Part shown: positions 38,230-47,881 of the stretch, in pieces
Numbering within the stretch: the stretch's first letter is position 1
Layout of the letters: each line of letters opens with the position of its first letter
DNA from: Amylibacter sp. SFDW26
Lineage (GTDB): Bacteria; Pseudomonadota; Alphaproteobacteria; Rhodobacterales; Rhodobacteraceae
Direction: 5' to 3'
Length of the DNA: 64,000 nt
NCBI RefSeq assembly: GCF_009184395.1
Contig: NZ_WEIC01000004.1
Location: 186,001 to 250,000 of the forward strand
Position numbers and translations under genes: made by a program
Notes under the pieces: generated by a model
The model's input: only the letters and a program-made list of their open reading frames with translations
The model's database searches: none
What the model was told of the DNA's origin: nothing

Positions 38230-38325
38230 AGACGATTCAGGGACGCAGAATGTCGGTTTCTAAGGGATGAAATGTCGCAGTCATAGGCGATAAGATCTCC
38301 AGAGAAACGCCCCTATTGGGCAAAT
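38230..38325 (+). promoter_or_regulatory. Structured leader upstream of fhs
   Basis: A long hairpin can form: GTTTCT (38256-38261) with AGAAAC (38303-38308), GGA (38265-38267) with TCC (38298-38300), TGTCGC (38273-38278) with GCGATA (38287-38292), closing an 8-nt loop. A second hairpin, GCCC/GGGC (38309-38321), follows, 20 bp before the fhs start. It resembles a cis-regulatory RNA or small RNA, but I do not recognise the class. Confidence 0.45.
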
Positions 38326-38341
38326 ACAAAGGTATCCGCTC

Positions 38342-40018
38342 GTGTCCTATAAAACTGATATTGAAATTGCTCGCGAAGCTAACAAAAAACCAATCCAAGA
38401 GATTGGTGCAAAGCTTGGTATCCCAACTGATGACTTGCTGCCATTTGGTCATGATAAAGCTAAAGTGTCTGCTGAATTCATCAAAGCGCAAGCTGGCAAA
38501 GAAGATGGTAAACTAATTTTGGTTACTGCGATCAACCCTACACCAGCTGGTGAAGGTAAGACGACAACTACCGTTGGTTTGGGTGATGGTTTAAACCGCA
38601 TTGGAAAAAACGCTGCAATCTGTATCCGCGAAGCTTCATTGGGACCATGTTTTGGTATGAAGGGTGGCGCTGCTGGTGGTGGTTATGCTCAAGTTGTTCC
38701 AATGGAAGACATGAACCTACACTTCACAGGTGATTTCCACGCAATCACATCTGCACACAACCTTTTGTCTGCAATGATCGACAACCACATTTATTGGGGT
38801 AACGCGCTGAAAATTGATCAACGTCGTGTTGTATGGCGCCGTGTTCTAGATATGAACGACCGCGCATTGCGTGACGTTGTAACATCATTGGGTGGCGTAT
38901 CTAACGGCTTTCCACGTCAAGCTGGTTTCGACATCACTGTTGCTTCAGAAGTTATGGCTATCTTATGTTTGTCTAACGATCTGGACGATCTTAAGAAACG
39001 CTTAGGTGACATCATTGTTGCATACACACGTGACCGTGAACCAATTTACTGCCGCGATATTAAAGCAGACGGCGCTATGACTGTTCTATTGCAACAAGCA
39101 ATGCAACCAAATTTAGTACAAACATTGGAAAACAACCCAGCATTTGTACATGGTGGCCCATTTGCGAACATCGCACACGGTTGTAATTCTGTAGTGGCAA
39201 CAAAGACTGCTTTGAAATTAGCAGACTACGTTGTGACTGAAGCTGGTTTTGGTGCTGACCTTGGTGCTGAAAAATTCATGAATATCAAATGCCGTAAAGC
39301 AGGTATTGCACCATCCGTAGTGGTTTGTGTGGCAACTGTACGTGCTATGAAAATGAACGGTGGTGTTGCAAAGGCTGATCTTGGCCCAGAAAATGTAGCA
39401 GCAGTTGAATCTGGTTGTGCAAACCTTGGCCGTCACATTGAAAACCTAAAAGGTTTCGGTGTTCCAGTTGTTGTCGCTATCAACCACTTCGTGACTGACA
39501 CAGATGCTGAAATCCAAGCGGTTAAAGACTACGTAGAAACACAAGGCTCAGAAGCTATCCTATCCCAACACTGGGAATTCGGCTCTAAAGGTTCTGAAGA
39601 CTTAGCAAAACGAGTTGCTGAGATCGCTGATGCGGACATTGCAAGCTTTGCACCTATCTATCCTGATGATATGCCATTGTTTGAAAAAATCGAAACAATT
39701 GCAAAACGCATCTACCGTGCTGACGAAGTCCTTGCTGACAAGAAAATTCGCGATCAATTGAAACAGTGGGAAGAGCAAGGATATGGTAATTTGCCAGTGT
39801 GTATGGCGAAAACACAATACAGCTTCTCTACAGATCCTAACTTGCGTGGTGCGCCAACAGGTCACTCACTTCCAGTGCGCGAAGTCCGTCTGTCCGCAGG
39901 TGCTGGTTTCATCGTAGCAATCTGTGGTGAGATTATGACAATGCCTGGCCTGCCACGTGTGCCAAGCGCTGAAGCAATCATGCTGAATGATGACGGTCAG
40001 ATTGAAGGCTTGTTCTAG
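38342..40018 (+). CDS. fhs: Formate-tetrahydrofolate ligase
   Basis: 558 residues, full length. GTG start at 38342, with AAAGG about 9 nt before it. N-terminal [17 protein letters not shown], the P-loop-like [18 protein letters not shown] (about residues 61-78) and the conserved [22 protein letters not shown]-type block identify the family. It makes 10-formyl-THF from formate, ATP and THF, feeding purine and methyl metabolism. folD, the next enzyme of the same one-carbon path, lies directly downstream, with a terminator hairpin between. Confidence 0.97.
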   Translation: MSYKTDIEIAREANKKPIQEIGAKLGIPTDDLLPFGHDKAKVSAEFIKAQAGKEDGKLILVTAINPTPAGEGKTTTTVGLGDGLNRIGKNAAICIREASLGPCFGMKGGAAGGGYAQVVPMEDMNLHFTGDFHAITSAHNLLSAMIDNHIYWGNALKIDQRRVVWRRVLDMNDRALRDVVTSLGGVSNGFPRQAGFDITVASEVMAILCLSNDLDDLKKRLGDIIVAYTRDREPIYCRDIKADGAMTVLLQQAMQPNLVQTLENNPAFVHGGPFANIAHGCNSVVATKTALKLADYVVTEAGFGADLGAEKFMNIKCRKAGIAPSVVVCVATVRAMKMNGGVAKADLGPENVAAVESGCANLGRHIENLKGFGVPVVVAINHFVTDTDAEIQAVKDYVETQGSEAILSQHWEFGSKGSEDLAKRVAEIADADIASFAPIYPDDMPLFEKIETIAKRIYRADEVLADKKIRDQLKQWEEQGYGNLPVCMAKTQYSFSTDPNLRGAPTGHSLPVREVRLSAGAGFIVAICGEIMTMPGLPRVPSAEAIMLNDDGQIEGLF

Positions 40019-40058
40019 AAAATAGCTTGATTAGCTTGCATAAATTCTAAATGAATAT

Positions 40059-40095
40059 ACACACCATCCAACGATTGGGTGGTGTGTCTTTTTTT
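40059..40095 (+). terminator. Terminator between fhs and folD
   Basis: The 11-bp stem ACACACCATCC/GGGTGGTGTGT (one T-G pair) with a 7-nt loop is followed by C and seven T. It ends 17 bp before the folD start, so folD needs read-through or a promoter inside or before this element. Confidence 0.88.
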
Positions 40096-40111
40096 GAGAA
40101 AAGGAAAACTA

Positions 40112-41011
40112 ATGTCGGCAAAGATTATCGACGGTAAAGAGTTTGCAGCAAATGTGCGCGCACAAGTGGCTAAGCATGTGACACGGTTGAAAAATGACCA
40201 TGATATCACACCTGGTTTGGCCGTTGTTTTGGTGGGTGAAGATCCTGCCAGCCAAGTTTATGTTCGTAACAAGCACAAATCGACGATTGAAGTTGGCATG
40301 AACAGCTTTGAACACCGTTTAGATGCGGATACATCAGAAGTAGACCTATTGGCTTTGATCGATCAATTAAACAATGATCCGTCCGTACATGGCATTTTAT
40401 GTCAGCTACCATTGCCAGAACATTTGAACGAAGAGTTAGTGATAAATTCGATTATCCCTGAAAAGGATGTTGATGGTTTCCATATCTCTAATGTTGGTTT
40501 GTTGGGTACGGGGCAGCGCTCTATGGTGCCATGCACACCACTTGGTTGCTTGATGATGCTGCGTGATCACCACGGCAGTCTATCTGGCTTAAACGCGGTT
40601 GTAGTTGGTCGTTCGAATATTGTTGGTAAGCCTATGGCAAACTTATTGCTGAAAGACAGCTGTACAGTCACAATCGCACATAGCCGTACAAAAGACATTG
40701 AATCTATCTGTCGCGCTGCAGATATTGTAGTTGCTGCTGTAGGTCGCCCTGAGATGATTACAGGTGATTGGATTGGTGAAGGTGCTACGGTTATTGACGT
40801 AGGCATCAACCGTATTCCGCATCCTGAAAAAGAAGGCAAATCGAAGTTGGTTGGCGATGTTCACTTTGAAAGTGCTGCTGCAAAAGCTGGCGCGATTACG
40901 CCTGTCCCTGGTGGCGTGGGCCCAATGACAATTGCATGTTTGCTGGCGAATACTTTAACAGCTTGTAGTCGTGCAAATGGTTTGGATGAACCAGAAGGTT
41001 TAACGGCTTAG
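40112..41011 (+). CDS. folD: Methylenetetrahydrofolate dehydrogenase/cyclohydrolase FolD
   Basis: 299 residues from ATG 40112, which has AAAAGGAAA upstream; the frame is open to 40079 through the terminator, which is not credible as coding. The active-site YVRNKHKS motif (with the catalytic Lys), the DVDGFH segment, the NADP-binding [17 protein letters not shown] and the C-terminal [13 protein letters not shown] are present. It interconverts methylene-, methenyl- and formyl-THF. A strong bidirectional terminator follows. Confidence 0.97.
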   Translation: MSAKIIDGKEFAANVRAQVAKHVTRLKNDHDITPGLAVVLVGEDPASQVYVRNKHKSTIEVGMNSFEHRLDADTSEVDLLALIDQLNNDPSVHGILCQLPLPEHLNEELVINSIIPEKDVDGFHISNVGLLGTGQRSMVPCTPLGCLMMLRDHHGSLSGLNAVVVGRSNIVGKPMANLLLKDSCTVTIAHSRTKDIESICRAADIVVAAVGRPEMITGDWIGEGATVIDVGINRIPHPEKEGKSKLVGDVHFESAAAKAGAITPVPGGVGPMTIACLLANTLTACSRANGLDEPEGLTA

Positions 41012-41028
41012 ATTTTTATATTTAAAAG

Positions 41029-41062
41029 AAAAAACCTCTGCAATTTCTTGCGGAGGTTTTTT
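41029..41062. terminator. Bidirectional terminator between folD and the AAA ATPase gene
   Basis: The stem CCTCTGCAA/TTGCGGAGG (one T-G pair, TTTC loop) is flanked by A6 on the left and T6 on the right, so it works for folD on the plus strand and the ATPase gene (ending at 41082) on the minus strand. Confidence 0.93.
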
Positions 41063-41081
41063 GTGCCTTGGGGATGGCAGT

Positions 41082-42392
41082 TTATCTTTCGACGTTGCTA
41101 TCTTCTACGAACATGTTTGCCCATGCGTGATCAATCAGCTCACGCGACATCACACGAGGCAAGCCTTGATATTCGCAAATAGAGATCATTTGATCGATTA
41201 AGAAAGGTGCTTGATAGGCAGCGTATTTATGATCGACTTCATCATACTTTGCACCAAACAGGTAAACTAATGCATCTTTATCCAAGTTGAAACGTTTTGC
41301 TTTGGCCACCAACATATAAATTTGCAACATGTCTTCGCGATTTGGGGACTCAATCAAAATTTTAAAATAAATTCGACGTAAAGCCGCGCCATCAAAAATT
41401 TTATTTGGATGGAAGTTTGTTGAGAAAATTACCAATGTATCAAAAGGAACCGTAAATTTCTCACCAGAGGCAAGGCTAAGAATATCTTCGCCACCCTCCA
41501 TAGGAACAATCCAGCGGTTGATTAGGGCTTGTGGGCTATCAGCTTGGCGCCCCAAGTCATCCACGATAAATACGCCGCCAGCAGCTTTTAATTGCAAAGG
41601 CGCTTGGTATGTTTTTGAGTTTGGGTTGTACTTGAGCTCAAGCATGTCGAGACTTAATTCACCACCTGTGATTACAGTTGGGCGATTACACTTAATATAA
41701 CGACGATCATATGTACCACCAATGCGGCGTAAGCTGCTTGTTTCATCTTCTTCATTATCAGCAGATGTATGAATAATTGGATCGTAAACAGATATTACCT
41801 GCCCAGCATATTCCAAAACACGTGGAATATAAACTTTATCACCCATAGCGTCACGAATGCCGTTTGAAATTGATGATTTACCATTACCTGGAGGACCATA
41901 CATCAGAATTGAACGCCCAGAGTTAACAGCTGGACCAATTTGATCAAGCAAGCCATCAGGGATGATCAAATGAGACATAGCACCTTCAAGTTTCGCTTTG
42001 GTGATACCTACATTGCGAATTGTTTGGCGTTTCACCTGTGTTTCGAAATCAGCCATAGGAACTGGAAGCGGTCCAAAATATTCTGATTGCCTAAGCGCGT
42101 CCAAAGTACGATTTTTACCTGTTTCGGTCATTTGGTAACGCATTTCAGTTGTAACGCCACCATCGCCATTACCCAAAGTTTCAATCAAATTCTGTGCTCG
42201 GCACATTGCAATCAGTTCGTTCACTACAGGTACGGTAATACAAAGCTCGCGCGCCATATCACTCGCAAGTTCTAAATTTTTGCGAAATATTGTTTTAAGG
42301 AAAATCTCACGTGCCAATACTGGAGATAATCCAGTTTCCTCAAGACTTGTTGGCTCTAATGGTTCAAGAGCTATGCGCGACTGCATATTCAT
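41082..42392 (-). CDS. AAA-type ATPase associated with the Tad pilus cluster
   Basis: 436 residues. The N-terminal part (about 20-130) is helical and reads like a winged-helix or MoxR-adaptor-like region (AREIFLKTIFRKNLELASDMARELCITVPVVNELI). The ATPase core has Walker A GPPGNGKSS at 166-174, Walker B GGVFIVDDLGRQ and a sensor-like TLVIFSTNFHPNK. No signal peptide or membrane span. Homologues occur near tad/cpa genes in Alphaproteobacteria, from memory. A chaperone or regulatory role in pilus assembly is inferred only from its place at the end of the cluster. Confidence 0.82.
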   Translation of the reverse strand: MNMQSRIALEPLEPTSLEETGLSPVLAREIFLKTIFRKNLELASDMARELCITVPVVNELIAMCRAQNLIETLGNGDGGVTTEMRYQMTETGKNRTLDALRQSEYFGPLPVPMADFETQVKRQTIRNVGITKAKLEGAMSHLIIPDGLLDQIGPAVNSGRSILMYGPPGNGKSSISNGIRDAMGDKVYIPRVLEYAGQVISVYDPIIHTSADNEEDETSSLRRIGGTYDRRYIKCNRPTVITGGELSLDMLELKYNPNSKTYQAPLQLKAAGGVFIVDDLGRQADSPQALINRWIVPMEGGEDILSLASGEKFTVPFDTLVIFSTNFHPNKIFDGAALRRIYFKILIESPNREDMLQIYMLVAKAKRFNLDKDALVYLFGAKYDEVDHKYAAYQAPFLIDQMISICEYQGLPRVMSRELIDHAWANMFVEDSNVER

Positions 42393-42483
42393 AATTTACA
42401 GCTTTCTTTTTGTTTTTATCACACTGTGTAGTGCAAATTTAAACGCTTATAGAAAGCGAAACTAAGGCTGAATTTAGGCTTTT

Positions 42484-42972
42484 TTAGGAATAGAAATTCA
42501 CTAAAAACAAATAAACGATCAAGCTTCCAGCCAACGTAATTCCAAAAGGAAACATTCCGTCTGGGTCCCAAGAAGCCCACTTTTCAGTGTGTTGTCTTAA
42601 TACCGGTGTGACAGCTATTAATTTGTGTAAGGCGAGGGAAATAAAAGAAATTATTGCCACGATAAAGATAAATTGAAATGCATGCGATAAGGCAATGAAT
42701 GGTGCTATTACTGCCGCAAATTTAGAGTCGCCACCACCTACGAGGCCCAAACTGGTTACCAGAAAACCAAGAGCGAGTATAACGGCACCTTGCGCAAGAC
42801 GAATGCCATATTCTTGTAAGTCAAAAATCAGAAAACCGAGAATTAAAAAACTACCCAACAAAGCTAAACATGCATTATTGGGGATGCGCATGAACTTCAT
42901 ATCGGTCCAGCATACATAAATACCAATGAAAAATGCTGGAAAGAAAAGGAGAACCTCTGGTAAATTTAGCAT
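42484..42972 (-). CDS. Prepilin peptidase, TadV/CpaA type
   Basis: 162 residues, mostly hydrophobic, with about five to six spans. The two catalytic aspartates of A24 proteases are visible: YVCWTDMKFMRIPN (Asp24) and VGGGDSKFAAV (about residue 81). Short TadV-type enzymes lack the methylase domain of PilD. It would cleave the leader of the Flp pilins encoded at 52670-53063. It starts 9 bp after the upstream TPR gene. Confidence 0.92.
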   Translation of the reverse strand: MLNLPEVLLFFPAFFIGIYVCWTDMKFMRIPNNACLALLGSFLILGFLIFDLQEYGIRLAQGAVILALGFLVTSLGLVGGGDSKFAAVIAPFIALSHAFQFIFIVAIISFISLALHKLIAVTPVLRQHTEKWASWDPDGMFPFGITLAGSLIVYLFLVNFYS

Positions 42973-42981
42973 CTTCTTATC

Positions 42982-43833
42982 CTATCCGAGAGCTTCTAGG
43001 CTACGTACTGCAGCTTCAAAGTGGCGTGGGTGAGTTTCAATAGCATCCTCTATTAAACCGCGGCCAATGGATTTTTTGCCTTGTTTTACTGCTGTTAAGC
43101 CAAGTGTATATAATAGCTGTGCTCGCTCAATTTGAGTGACTTGAATGAGTGGAAATGCATAATTTTCTTGAGAGCCACGAGATAAGATTAAGTTATTTTT
43201 TGCTGTGAACAACTTAGGGTCATACGATATGGCTTCTAAGAATAAAGCTTCAGCTTCCTTGTAAGAACCTCTTGTTAGCTTTGAGTATCCCCAGTTATTT
43301 AATACACTTGCAGGTTGTGTCGTGAGACCAGTAGCGGTTTCATAAAAACTATCTGCTTTTTTCCATTGTTTTTTGGAATCCGCTATTAAAGCCTCTAAGC
43401 GATAACGTTTAAATGTTTCTACTGTTGGTGGAACTTTATTCAATTCTAATTCTGCAGTCTTCCAATCATTTGACCTGATCAATGCATCTGCATAATCAAT
43501 TCTATCTTGAGAGGTTGCAGCTTCGTTTGTTAAGAGCTTCTTGTAAACAGGGAGTGCTTCTGTTGCACGCTTAGAACGCACCAATGATGATGCTAACCCT
43601 CTTTGGAAATCAACTCTATCTGGTGCTTTTTGGAGAGAGTTCTGAAAGAAACTTACTGCTTCATTTGGGTCAGCAACAGTAAGCATAATGTCGTTTAAGT
43701 TAGTCTCATCTACGACATTAATCACTTTCTTTTCAGGGTTTTTCTTTTCAGCGAATGGATTACTTCCTGGACCACACCCAGCTAAGCTAACCGTACCTAC
43801 CAAACATACCAAACGTAATAGCGAAATCCGCAT
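42982..43833 (-). CDS. TPR lipoprotein, TadD-like
   Basis: 283 residues. The lipoprotein signal ends in LAGC (Cys20). At least four tetratricopeptide repeats follow, e.g. 'ATEALPVYKKLLTNEAATSQDRIDYADALIRSNDWKTAE' and 'NNWGYSKLTRGSYKEAEALFLEAISYDPKLF'. TadD is a pilotin-like outer-membrane lipoprotein needed for Flp secretion. It is the second of two TPR genes in tandem. Confidence 0.87.
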   Translation of the reverse strand: MRISLLRLVCLVGTVSLAGCGPGSNPFAEKKNPEKKVINVVDETNLNDIMLTVADPNEAVSFFQNSLQKAPDRVDFQRGLASSLVRSKRATEALPVYKKLLTNEAATSQDRIDYADALIRSNDWKTAELELNKVPPTVETFKRYRLEALIADSKKQWKKADSFYETATGLTTQPASVLNNWGYSKLTRGSYKEAEALFLEAISYDPKLFTAKNNLILSRGSQENYAFPLIQVTQIERAQLLYTLGLTAVKQGKKSIGRGLIEDAIETHPRHFEAAVRSLEALG

Positions 43834-43855
43834 TGCCTGTTTTCCTGTCTCTGCT

Positions 43856-44440
43856 CTATTCGTCTTTGGCTGTTCTTAATAACAGATATCTACCGTTACC
43901 TCGGCGGACCAAATCGAATTCATTATTATTTTTATTAGGTGCATCATAGCTTGTTTTTTCAATCTTTGCGATGACTTTGGTTAAGTTTTTGCGAATTTCT
44001 TCAGATTCACCGTTATCTAAGCCAAAAGCGAGTTGAAAAGCGCGTCTTGCTTCTTGTAAATTACCTTCACTCGATAAGACTATAGCTAGATTATTCCATG
44101 CAGGGACGAATTCTTCGTCTTTTTCCACAGCTTTTTTTAATAATTTTTTTGCTTGGCCTAAACGCCCTAGTTTCAAGTTAGCGGATCCAAGTGCACTTAA
44201 CACATCAGCATTTAAACCTTTGGTATTTGCCGCACGAATATAAGCTTTTAAAGCAAGCTCGTATTCACCCGCTGCCATTAATCTATGCCCAACAATCAAC
44301 CCATCTACGGCTTCATCAATTCTTGCCGCATCAATATTAGTGTTGTTATGCTTTTCTGAAACGTTAAGTGTATTTGAATTGTCCTGCGTACATGAGGCGC
44401 ACAAAAATAAAAGTAAGCTCGTCATTTTGAGAGTTTTCAT
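43856..44440 (-). CDS. Second TPR protein of the Tad cluster, probable lipoprotein
   Basis: 194 residues from the Met at 44440 (44458 is also possible). The N-terminus (MKTLKMTSLLLFLCASC) is hydrophobic and ends at a cysteine, but the lipobox is weak because position -3 is Cys. Three TPRs follow (ALGSANLKLGRLGQAKKLLKKAVEKDEEFVPAWNNLAIVLSSEGNLQEARRAFQLAF). It is a paralogue or partner of the TadD-like protein directly downstream; the two may assist the secretin. Confidence 0.83.
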   Translation of the reverse strand: MKTLKMTSLLLFLCASCTQDNSNTLNVSEKHNNTNIDAARIDEAVDGLIVGHRLMAAGEYELALKAYIRAANTKGLNADVLSALGSANLKLGRLGQAKKLLKKAVEKDEEFVPAWNNLAIVLSSEGNLQEARRAFQLAFGLDNGESEEIRKNLTKVIAKIEKTSYDAPNKNNNEFDLVRRGNGRYLLLRTAKDE

Positions 44441-44476
44441 TTTGTGAGAACAACACATAGAATTACCCGATTTGTA

Positions 44477-45445
44477 TCAACCAAAGTTTTGCATGATTTG
44501 GTAAACTGAAGGTCCTACCAACATGATAAGCAGTGGTGGAATAGTAAACATCATTGTACTTAATGTCATTTTAGTAGGTAATTTATTTGCTTTTTCTTCG
44601 GCACTCATAATTCGTTTGTCGCGCATCTCGGCAGCATAAACACGTAAACTATCGCCAATGGATGTACCAAATGTTGCTGATTGAACCAAAACAGTCACAA
44701 ACGACTTGATGTCATCAACGCCAGAGCGTTCTGCAAAATCTTTTAAGACACTTGGCTTGTCTTTACCCGCACGCATCTCGTTCGAAACAATGATGTATTC
44801 TTCTGATAGGCTTGGATAAGAATGGTTTAGTTCCATTCCAACTCTGTTAATGCTTTGGTCCAATGATTGACCAGCCTCAATACAAACAAGCATTAAGTCT
44901 AAACTATCTGGAAAGCCGCGTTCTAATTCACTTAAACGCTGACTGGCCCTGCGCTTAATCCACATGATTGGCGCAAAGTAACCCGCTATAACTGGCACGG
45001 CTACGGCTTGGATAATCGGGATTAATTCAGTGTTACCAGAGATTATAAATGCATAGATCAAGCCAAGTACAAGGCCAATGGATAATAGTGCAAATTGGGC
45101 AAAGTGAAATGTACGCACTGCGTCTCTTGATCGATAACCAGCGCGCATCAAATTAAGCCTACTCTTTGATAATGCTTCTTGGTCTTGAGGTTCAAGGAAT
45201 GATGCAAATTTATCTAAATTTGGGCCATTTTTATTTTGTCTAAGGTTAAGAGATGTGCTTGCCTTAGCAGGCCGCTTCTCAAAATTATTAGGGGTGTTTT
45301 TAATGCGATCAAACGGGTCCTTTGGCTTTACTAGAATAAATGGAAGCGTCAAAGTAACCAGGAAAATACCAAATACGCCCAAAGCGATGACTGGGCCAGA
45401 AGGCCCAAGTAAGTTTGTTAAGGTGTTCATTATTCCGTTTATCAT
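44477..45445 (-). CDS. tadC: Tad pilus inner-membrane platform protein TadC
   Basis: 322 residues with a T2SSF (GspF) domain (LDLMLVCIEAGQSLDQSINRVGMEL...ERSGVDDIKSFVTVLVQSATFGTSIGDSLRVYA). Membrane spans lie near the N-terminus, at 110-150 and at the extreme C-terminus. With TadB it forms the membrane platform on which the TadA ATPase acts. It starts 2 bp after tadB stops. Confidence 0.93.
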   Translation of the reverse strand: MINGIMNTLTNLLGPSGPVIALGVFGIFLVTLTLPFILVKPKDPFDRIKNTPNNFEKRPAKASTSLNLRQNKNGPNLDKFASFLEPQDQEALSKSRLNLMRAGYRSRDAVRTFHFAQFALLSIGLVLGLIYAFIISGNTELIPIIQAVAVPVIAGYFAPIMWIKRRASQRLSELERGFPDSLDLMLVCIEAGQSLDQSINRVGMELNHSYPSLSEEYIIVSNEMRAGKDKPSVLKDFAERSGVDDIKSFVTVLVQSATFGTSIGDSLRVYAAEMRDKRIMSAEEKANKLPTKMTLSTMMFTIPPLLIMLVGPSVYQIMQNFG

Positions 45446-45447
45446 TT

Positions 45448-46407
45448 TTACACCTTAATATTTACCATGCTCTTCATAATGAAGACGTTCAATGCCATCA
45501 TGGCTCCTACAATAATTGCAGCAGGAAGAAAGGCCGGTGTCTGCTGCACTTCATCGTAATAATTCGGTCTAATCATAAGAATTGCTGCAAGCGCTAAAAG
45601 TGGAAAAGCTGACAAGAAATAACCAGAAAATTTTGCTTCAGATGTAATCGCTTTTACGCGTCTAAATAATCTAAACCTTGAGCGAATAACCTGGCCTAAA
45701 CCACCTAAAACTTCCGCAAGGTTACCACCGGACTGGGCTTGAATGCCAACTGCTACGCACAAAAAGCGTAAGTCTTGTAAATCAATGCGACCTGCAAGTT
45801 CTTCCAATGCAACGGTTAAATCACGTCCATATGTTGCTTCGTCTGCTATGACACCAAATTCTGTTCCAATTGGATCTGGCATTTCTTGCGCAACTGTATT
45901 GATTGCGCTTGAGAAGGGGTGGCCGACACGTAATGAACGTACAATCAATTCGATAGCATCAGGTAACTGTTCTTCGAATAACGCCAATCGTGACTTAGCT
46001 TTTTTATTCAACCAAACATAAACCCCTCCGCACCCAATAGCGATTGCTATCGCTAATGTTGCTAAAATCGGGATTTCCGTGAAAATATTAAGCACAACAA
46101 AACCTGCTATGGATAATGCTACCATAATTGACACTAGTGCTTTTGGAGAAAAAGCGATGTTTGCTTGGGCTGCTTTTGTTGCAAGAATTGAAAAAACCGG
46201 AACGCGCTTTGAGCGGTTATGTTGCTCGCGTTCTTTGCGCAATGTGTTTAATACTTCTTCGTGATCTTTACCTTGCTCTAAAAGGGCAAGGCGTCTGTTC
46301 ACTCGGGAATTAAGTTTGATACTCTTCCCGAAAACGGTCAAGTATAGGCCTTCGATGACCATGATAACGCCAACAAAAAGTATTAAAAGTACTGCTGCAA
46401 CTGACAT
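45448..46407 (-). CDS. tadB: Tad pilus inner-membrane platform protein TadB
   Basis: 319 residues from ATG 46407, which has GGGGATG upstream and lies 11 bp after tadA's stop; the frame is open further but overlaps tadA. The T2SSF domain is visible (LPDAIELIVRSLRVGHPFSSAINTVAQEM...GVQAQSGGNLAEVLGGLGQVI). Spans occur at the N-terminus, the middle (ALVSIMVALSIAGFVVLNIF) and the C-terminus. It partners TadC. Confidence 0.93.
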   Translation of the reverse strand: MSVAAVLLILFVGVIMVIEGLYLTVFGKSIKLNSRVNRRLALLEQGKDHEEVLNTLRKEREQHNRSKRVPVFSILATKAAQANIAFSPKALVSIMVALSIAGFVVLNIFTEIPILATLAIAIAIGCGGVYVWLNKKAKSRLALFEEQLPDAIELIVRSLRVGHPFSSAINTVAQEMPDPIGTEFGVIADEATYGRDLTVALEELAGRIDLQDLRFLCVAVGIQAQSGGNLAEVLGGLGQVIRSRFRLFRRVKAITSEAKFSGYFLSAFPLLALAAILMIRPNYYDEVQQTPAFLPAAIIVGAMMALNVFIMKSMVNIKV

Positions 46408-46418
46408 TATTTCATCCC

Positions 46419-47876
46419 CTATTGAGCCGCTTTTTTCGTATAAATACTTGTAGGCAAGTCGTAACCCCATTGTTTGAAACGGTCTGAATAGCTGGAACGC
46501 ATACCAGTTGGTGTAAAGGCACCATCAATTTTGCCGTTATCCAAAGTGCCATAGATCTCATACTTGAAGATCTCTTGCATAGAGATAATCTCACCTTCCA
46601 TGCCAACAATTTCAGTAATTGATGTCATACGACGAGAACCGTCTTGCAGACGCTTAACCTGTACAATTAAGTTAACCGCTGATGCGATTTGTGCGCGTGA
46701 TGCAGATATCGGTAATTCCACACCTGTCATTGCGATCATATTTTCTAAACGCGCCACGGCGTCACGGGCATTATTGGCGTGAATTGTTGTCATAGAGCCA
46801 TCGTGGCCTGTATTCATAGCTTGAAGCATATCGATCACCTCATTACCGCGCGTTTCACCAACGATAATGCGATCTGGACGCATACGTAATGCGTTACGCA
46901 GACAGTCTTCTTGGGTAACTGCGCCAGTACCTTCTACGTTTGCTGGGCGACTTTCCATACGTGCCAAGTGTGTTTGTTGCAGCTGTAGTTCCGCAGTGTC
47001 TTCAATCGTAGCAATACGTTCATTATTATCAATAAAGCTTGATAATGCATTCAAAGTCGTCGTTTTACCTGAGCCAGTACCACCTGAAACGATAATATTC
47101 AGTCGCGTAGCAACTGCTGCCTGAAGATAGGCAGCCATTTCTTCTGTAAAAGCATCAAAATTTACAAGCTTATCAATGCTAAGCTTTTCTTTTTTAAATT
47201 TACGAATGGAAACAAGAGCACCATCAACAGCTACAGGAGGGACCATAGCGTTAAAACGAGATCCATCTTTCAAACGTGCATCCACATAAGGGTTACTTTC
47301 ATCTACACGACGCCCAACTGCGGATACGATTTTATCAATCACCCGAAGAAGGTGTTTTTCGTCTGCAAACCGAATGTCAGACAATGACAAGATACCAGCC
47401 CGCTCGACAAATACCTGCTTATGGCCGTTGATCAATATATCATTGACATCCTCATCCCTTAGGAGAGGCTCTAGAGGGCCAAGGCCTGTTACTTCGTCTA
47501 CTAGTTCTTGAACAAGTTCATCACGCTCAGCTTTATTTAAAACGATGCCCATTTCTTGAAGGCCATCTTGTGTGACAGCGGAAATTTCACGACGTAAGTC
47601 AGCTTCTGAAGCTTTATCGATAGCTGCAAGGTTCAAGGTTTCGAGTAATCTTTTGTGCATTTGCATGCGAATATCAATTAGGCGTGCTCTACGTTTTTCG
47701 TCTTTGCTTAACTCTGCAGTTGCCGTTGGCGCAGGAGCTTTTTTTGGTATAGCCAACGCTGGTTTTTCAACTTTGACAGCATTCTCTGTCGTCGCAGGAG
47801 TCGAAGCTCCTACTTCTGTTAGCTTTGCATCATTAGGTGCCTGAGTTGAGCTTGTTTTGCTATAACGTTTGAACAT
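46419..47876 (-). CDS. tadA: Tad pilus assembly ATPase TadA/CpaF
   Basis: 485 residues of the VirB11/GspE superfamily. An N-terminal linker of about 75 residues is rich in A, P and K. Walker A is GGTGSGKTTTLNALSSF. The Asp box contains TIEDTAELQL, the His box GHDGSMTTIHANNARDA, and a Walker B-like LRMRPDRIIVGE is present. It powers assembly, and possibly retraction, of Flp pili. It lies 5 bp after tadZ and 11 bp before tadB. Confidence 0.96.
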   Translation of the reverse strand: MFKRYSKTSSTQAPNDAKLTEVGASTPATTENAVKVEKPALAIPKKAPAPTATAELSKDEKRRARLIDIRMQMHKRLLETLNLAAIDKASEADLRREISAVTQDGLQEMGIVLNKAERDELVQELVDEVTGLGPLEPLLRDEDVNDILINGHKQVFVERAGILSLSDIRFADEKHLLRVIDKIVSAVGRRVDESNPYVDARLKDGSRFNAMVPPVAVDGALVSIRKFKKEKLSIDKLVNFDAFTEEMAAYLQAAVATRLNIIVSGGTGSGKTTTLNALSSFIDNNERIATIEDTAELQLQQTHLARMESRPANVEGTGAVTQEDCLRNALRMRPDRIIVGETRGNEVIDMLQAMNTGHDGSMTTIHANNARDAVARLENMIAMTGVELPISASRAQIASAVNLIVQVKRLQDGSRRMTSITEIVGMEGEIISMQEIFKYEIYGTLDNGKIDGAFTPTGMRSSYSDRFKQWGYDLPTSIYTKKAAQ

Positions 47877-47881
47877 ATGAC

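Noticed and set aside
38230-38325. 6S RNA as identity of the fhs leader
   Set aside because: The large central bubble and the usual neighbour genes (zapA, 5-FCL) are not seen; left as an unidentified structure.
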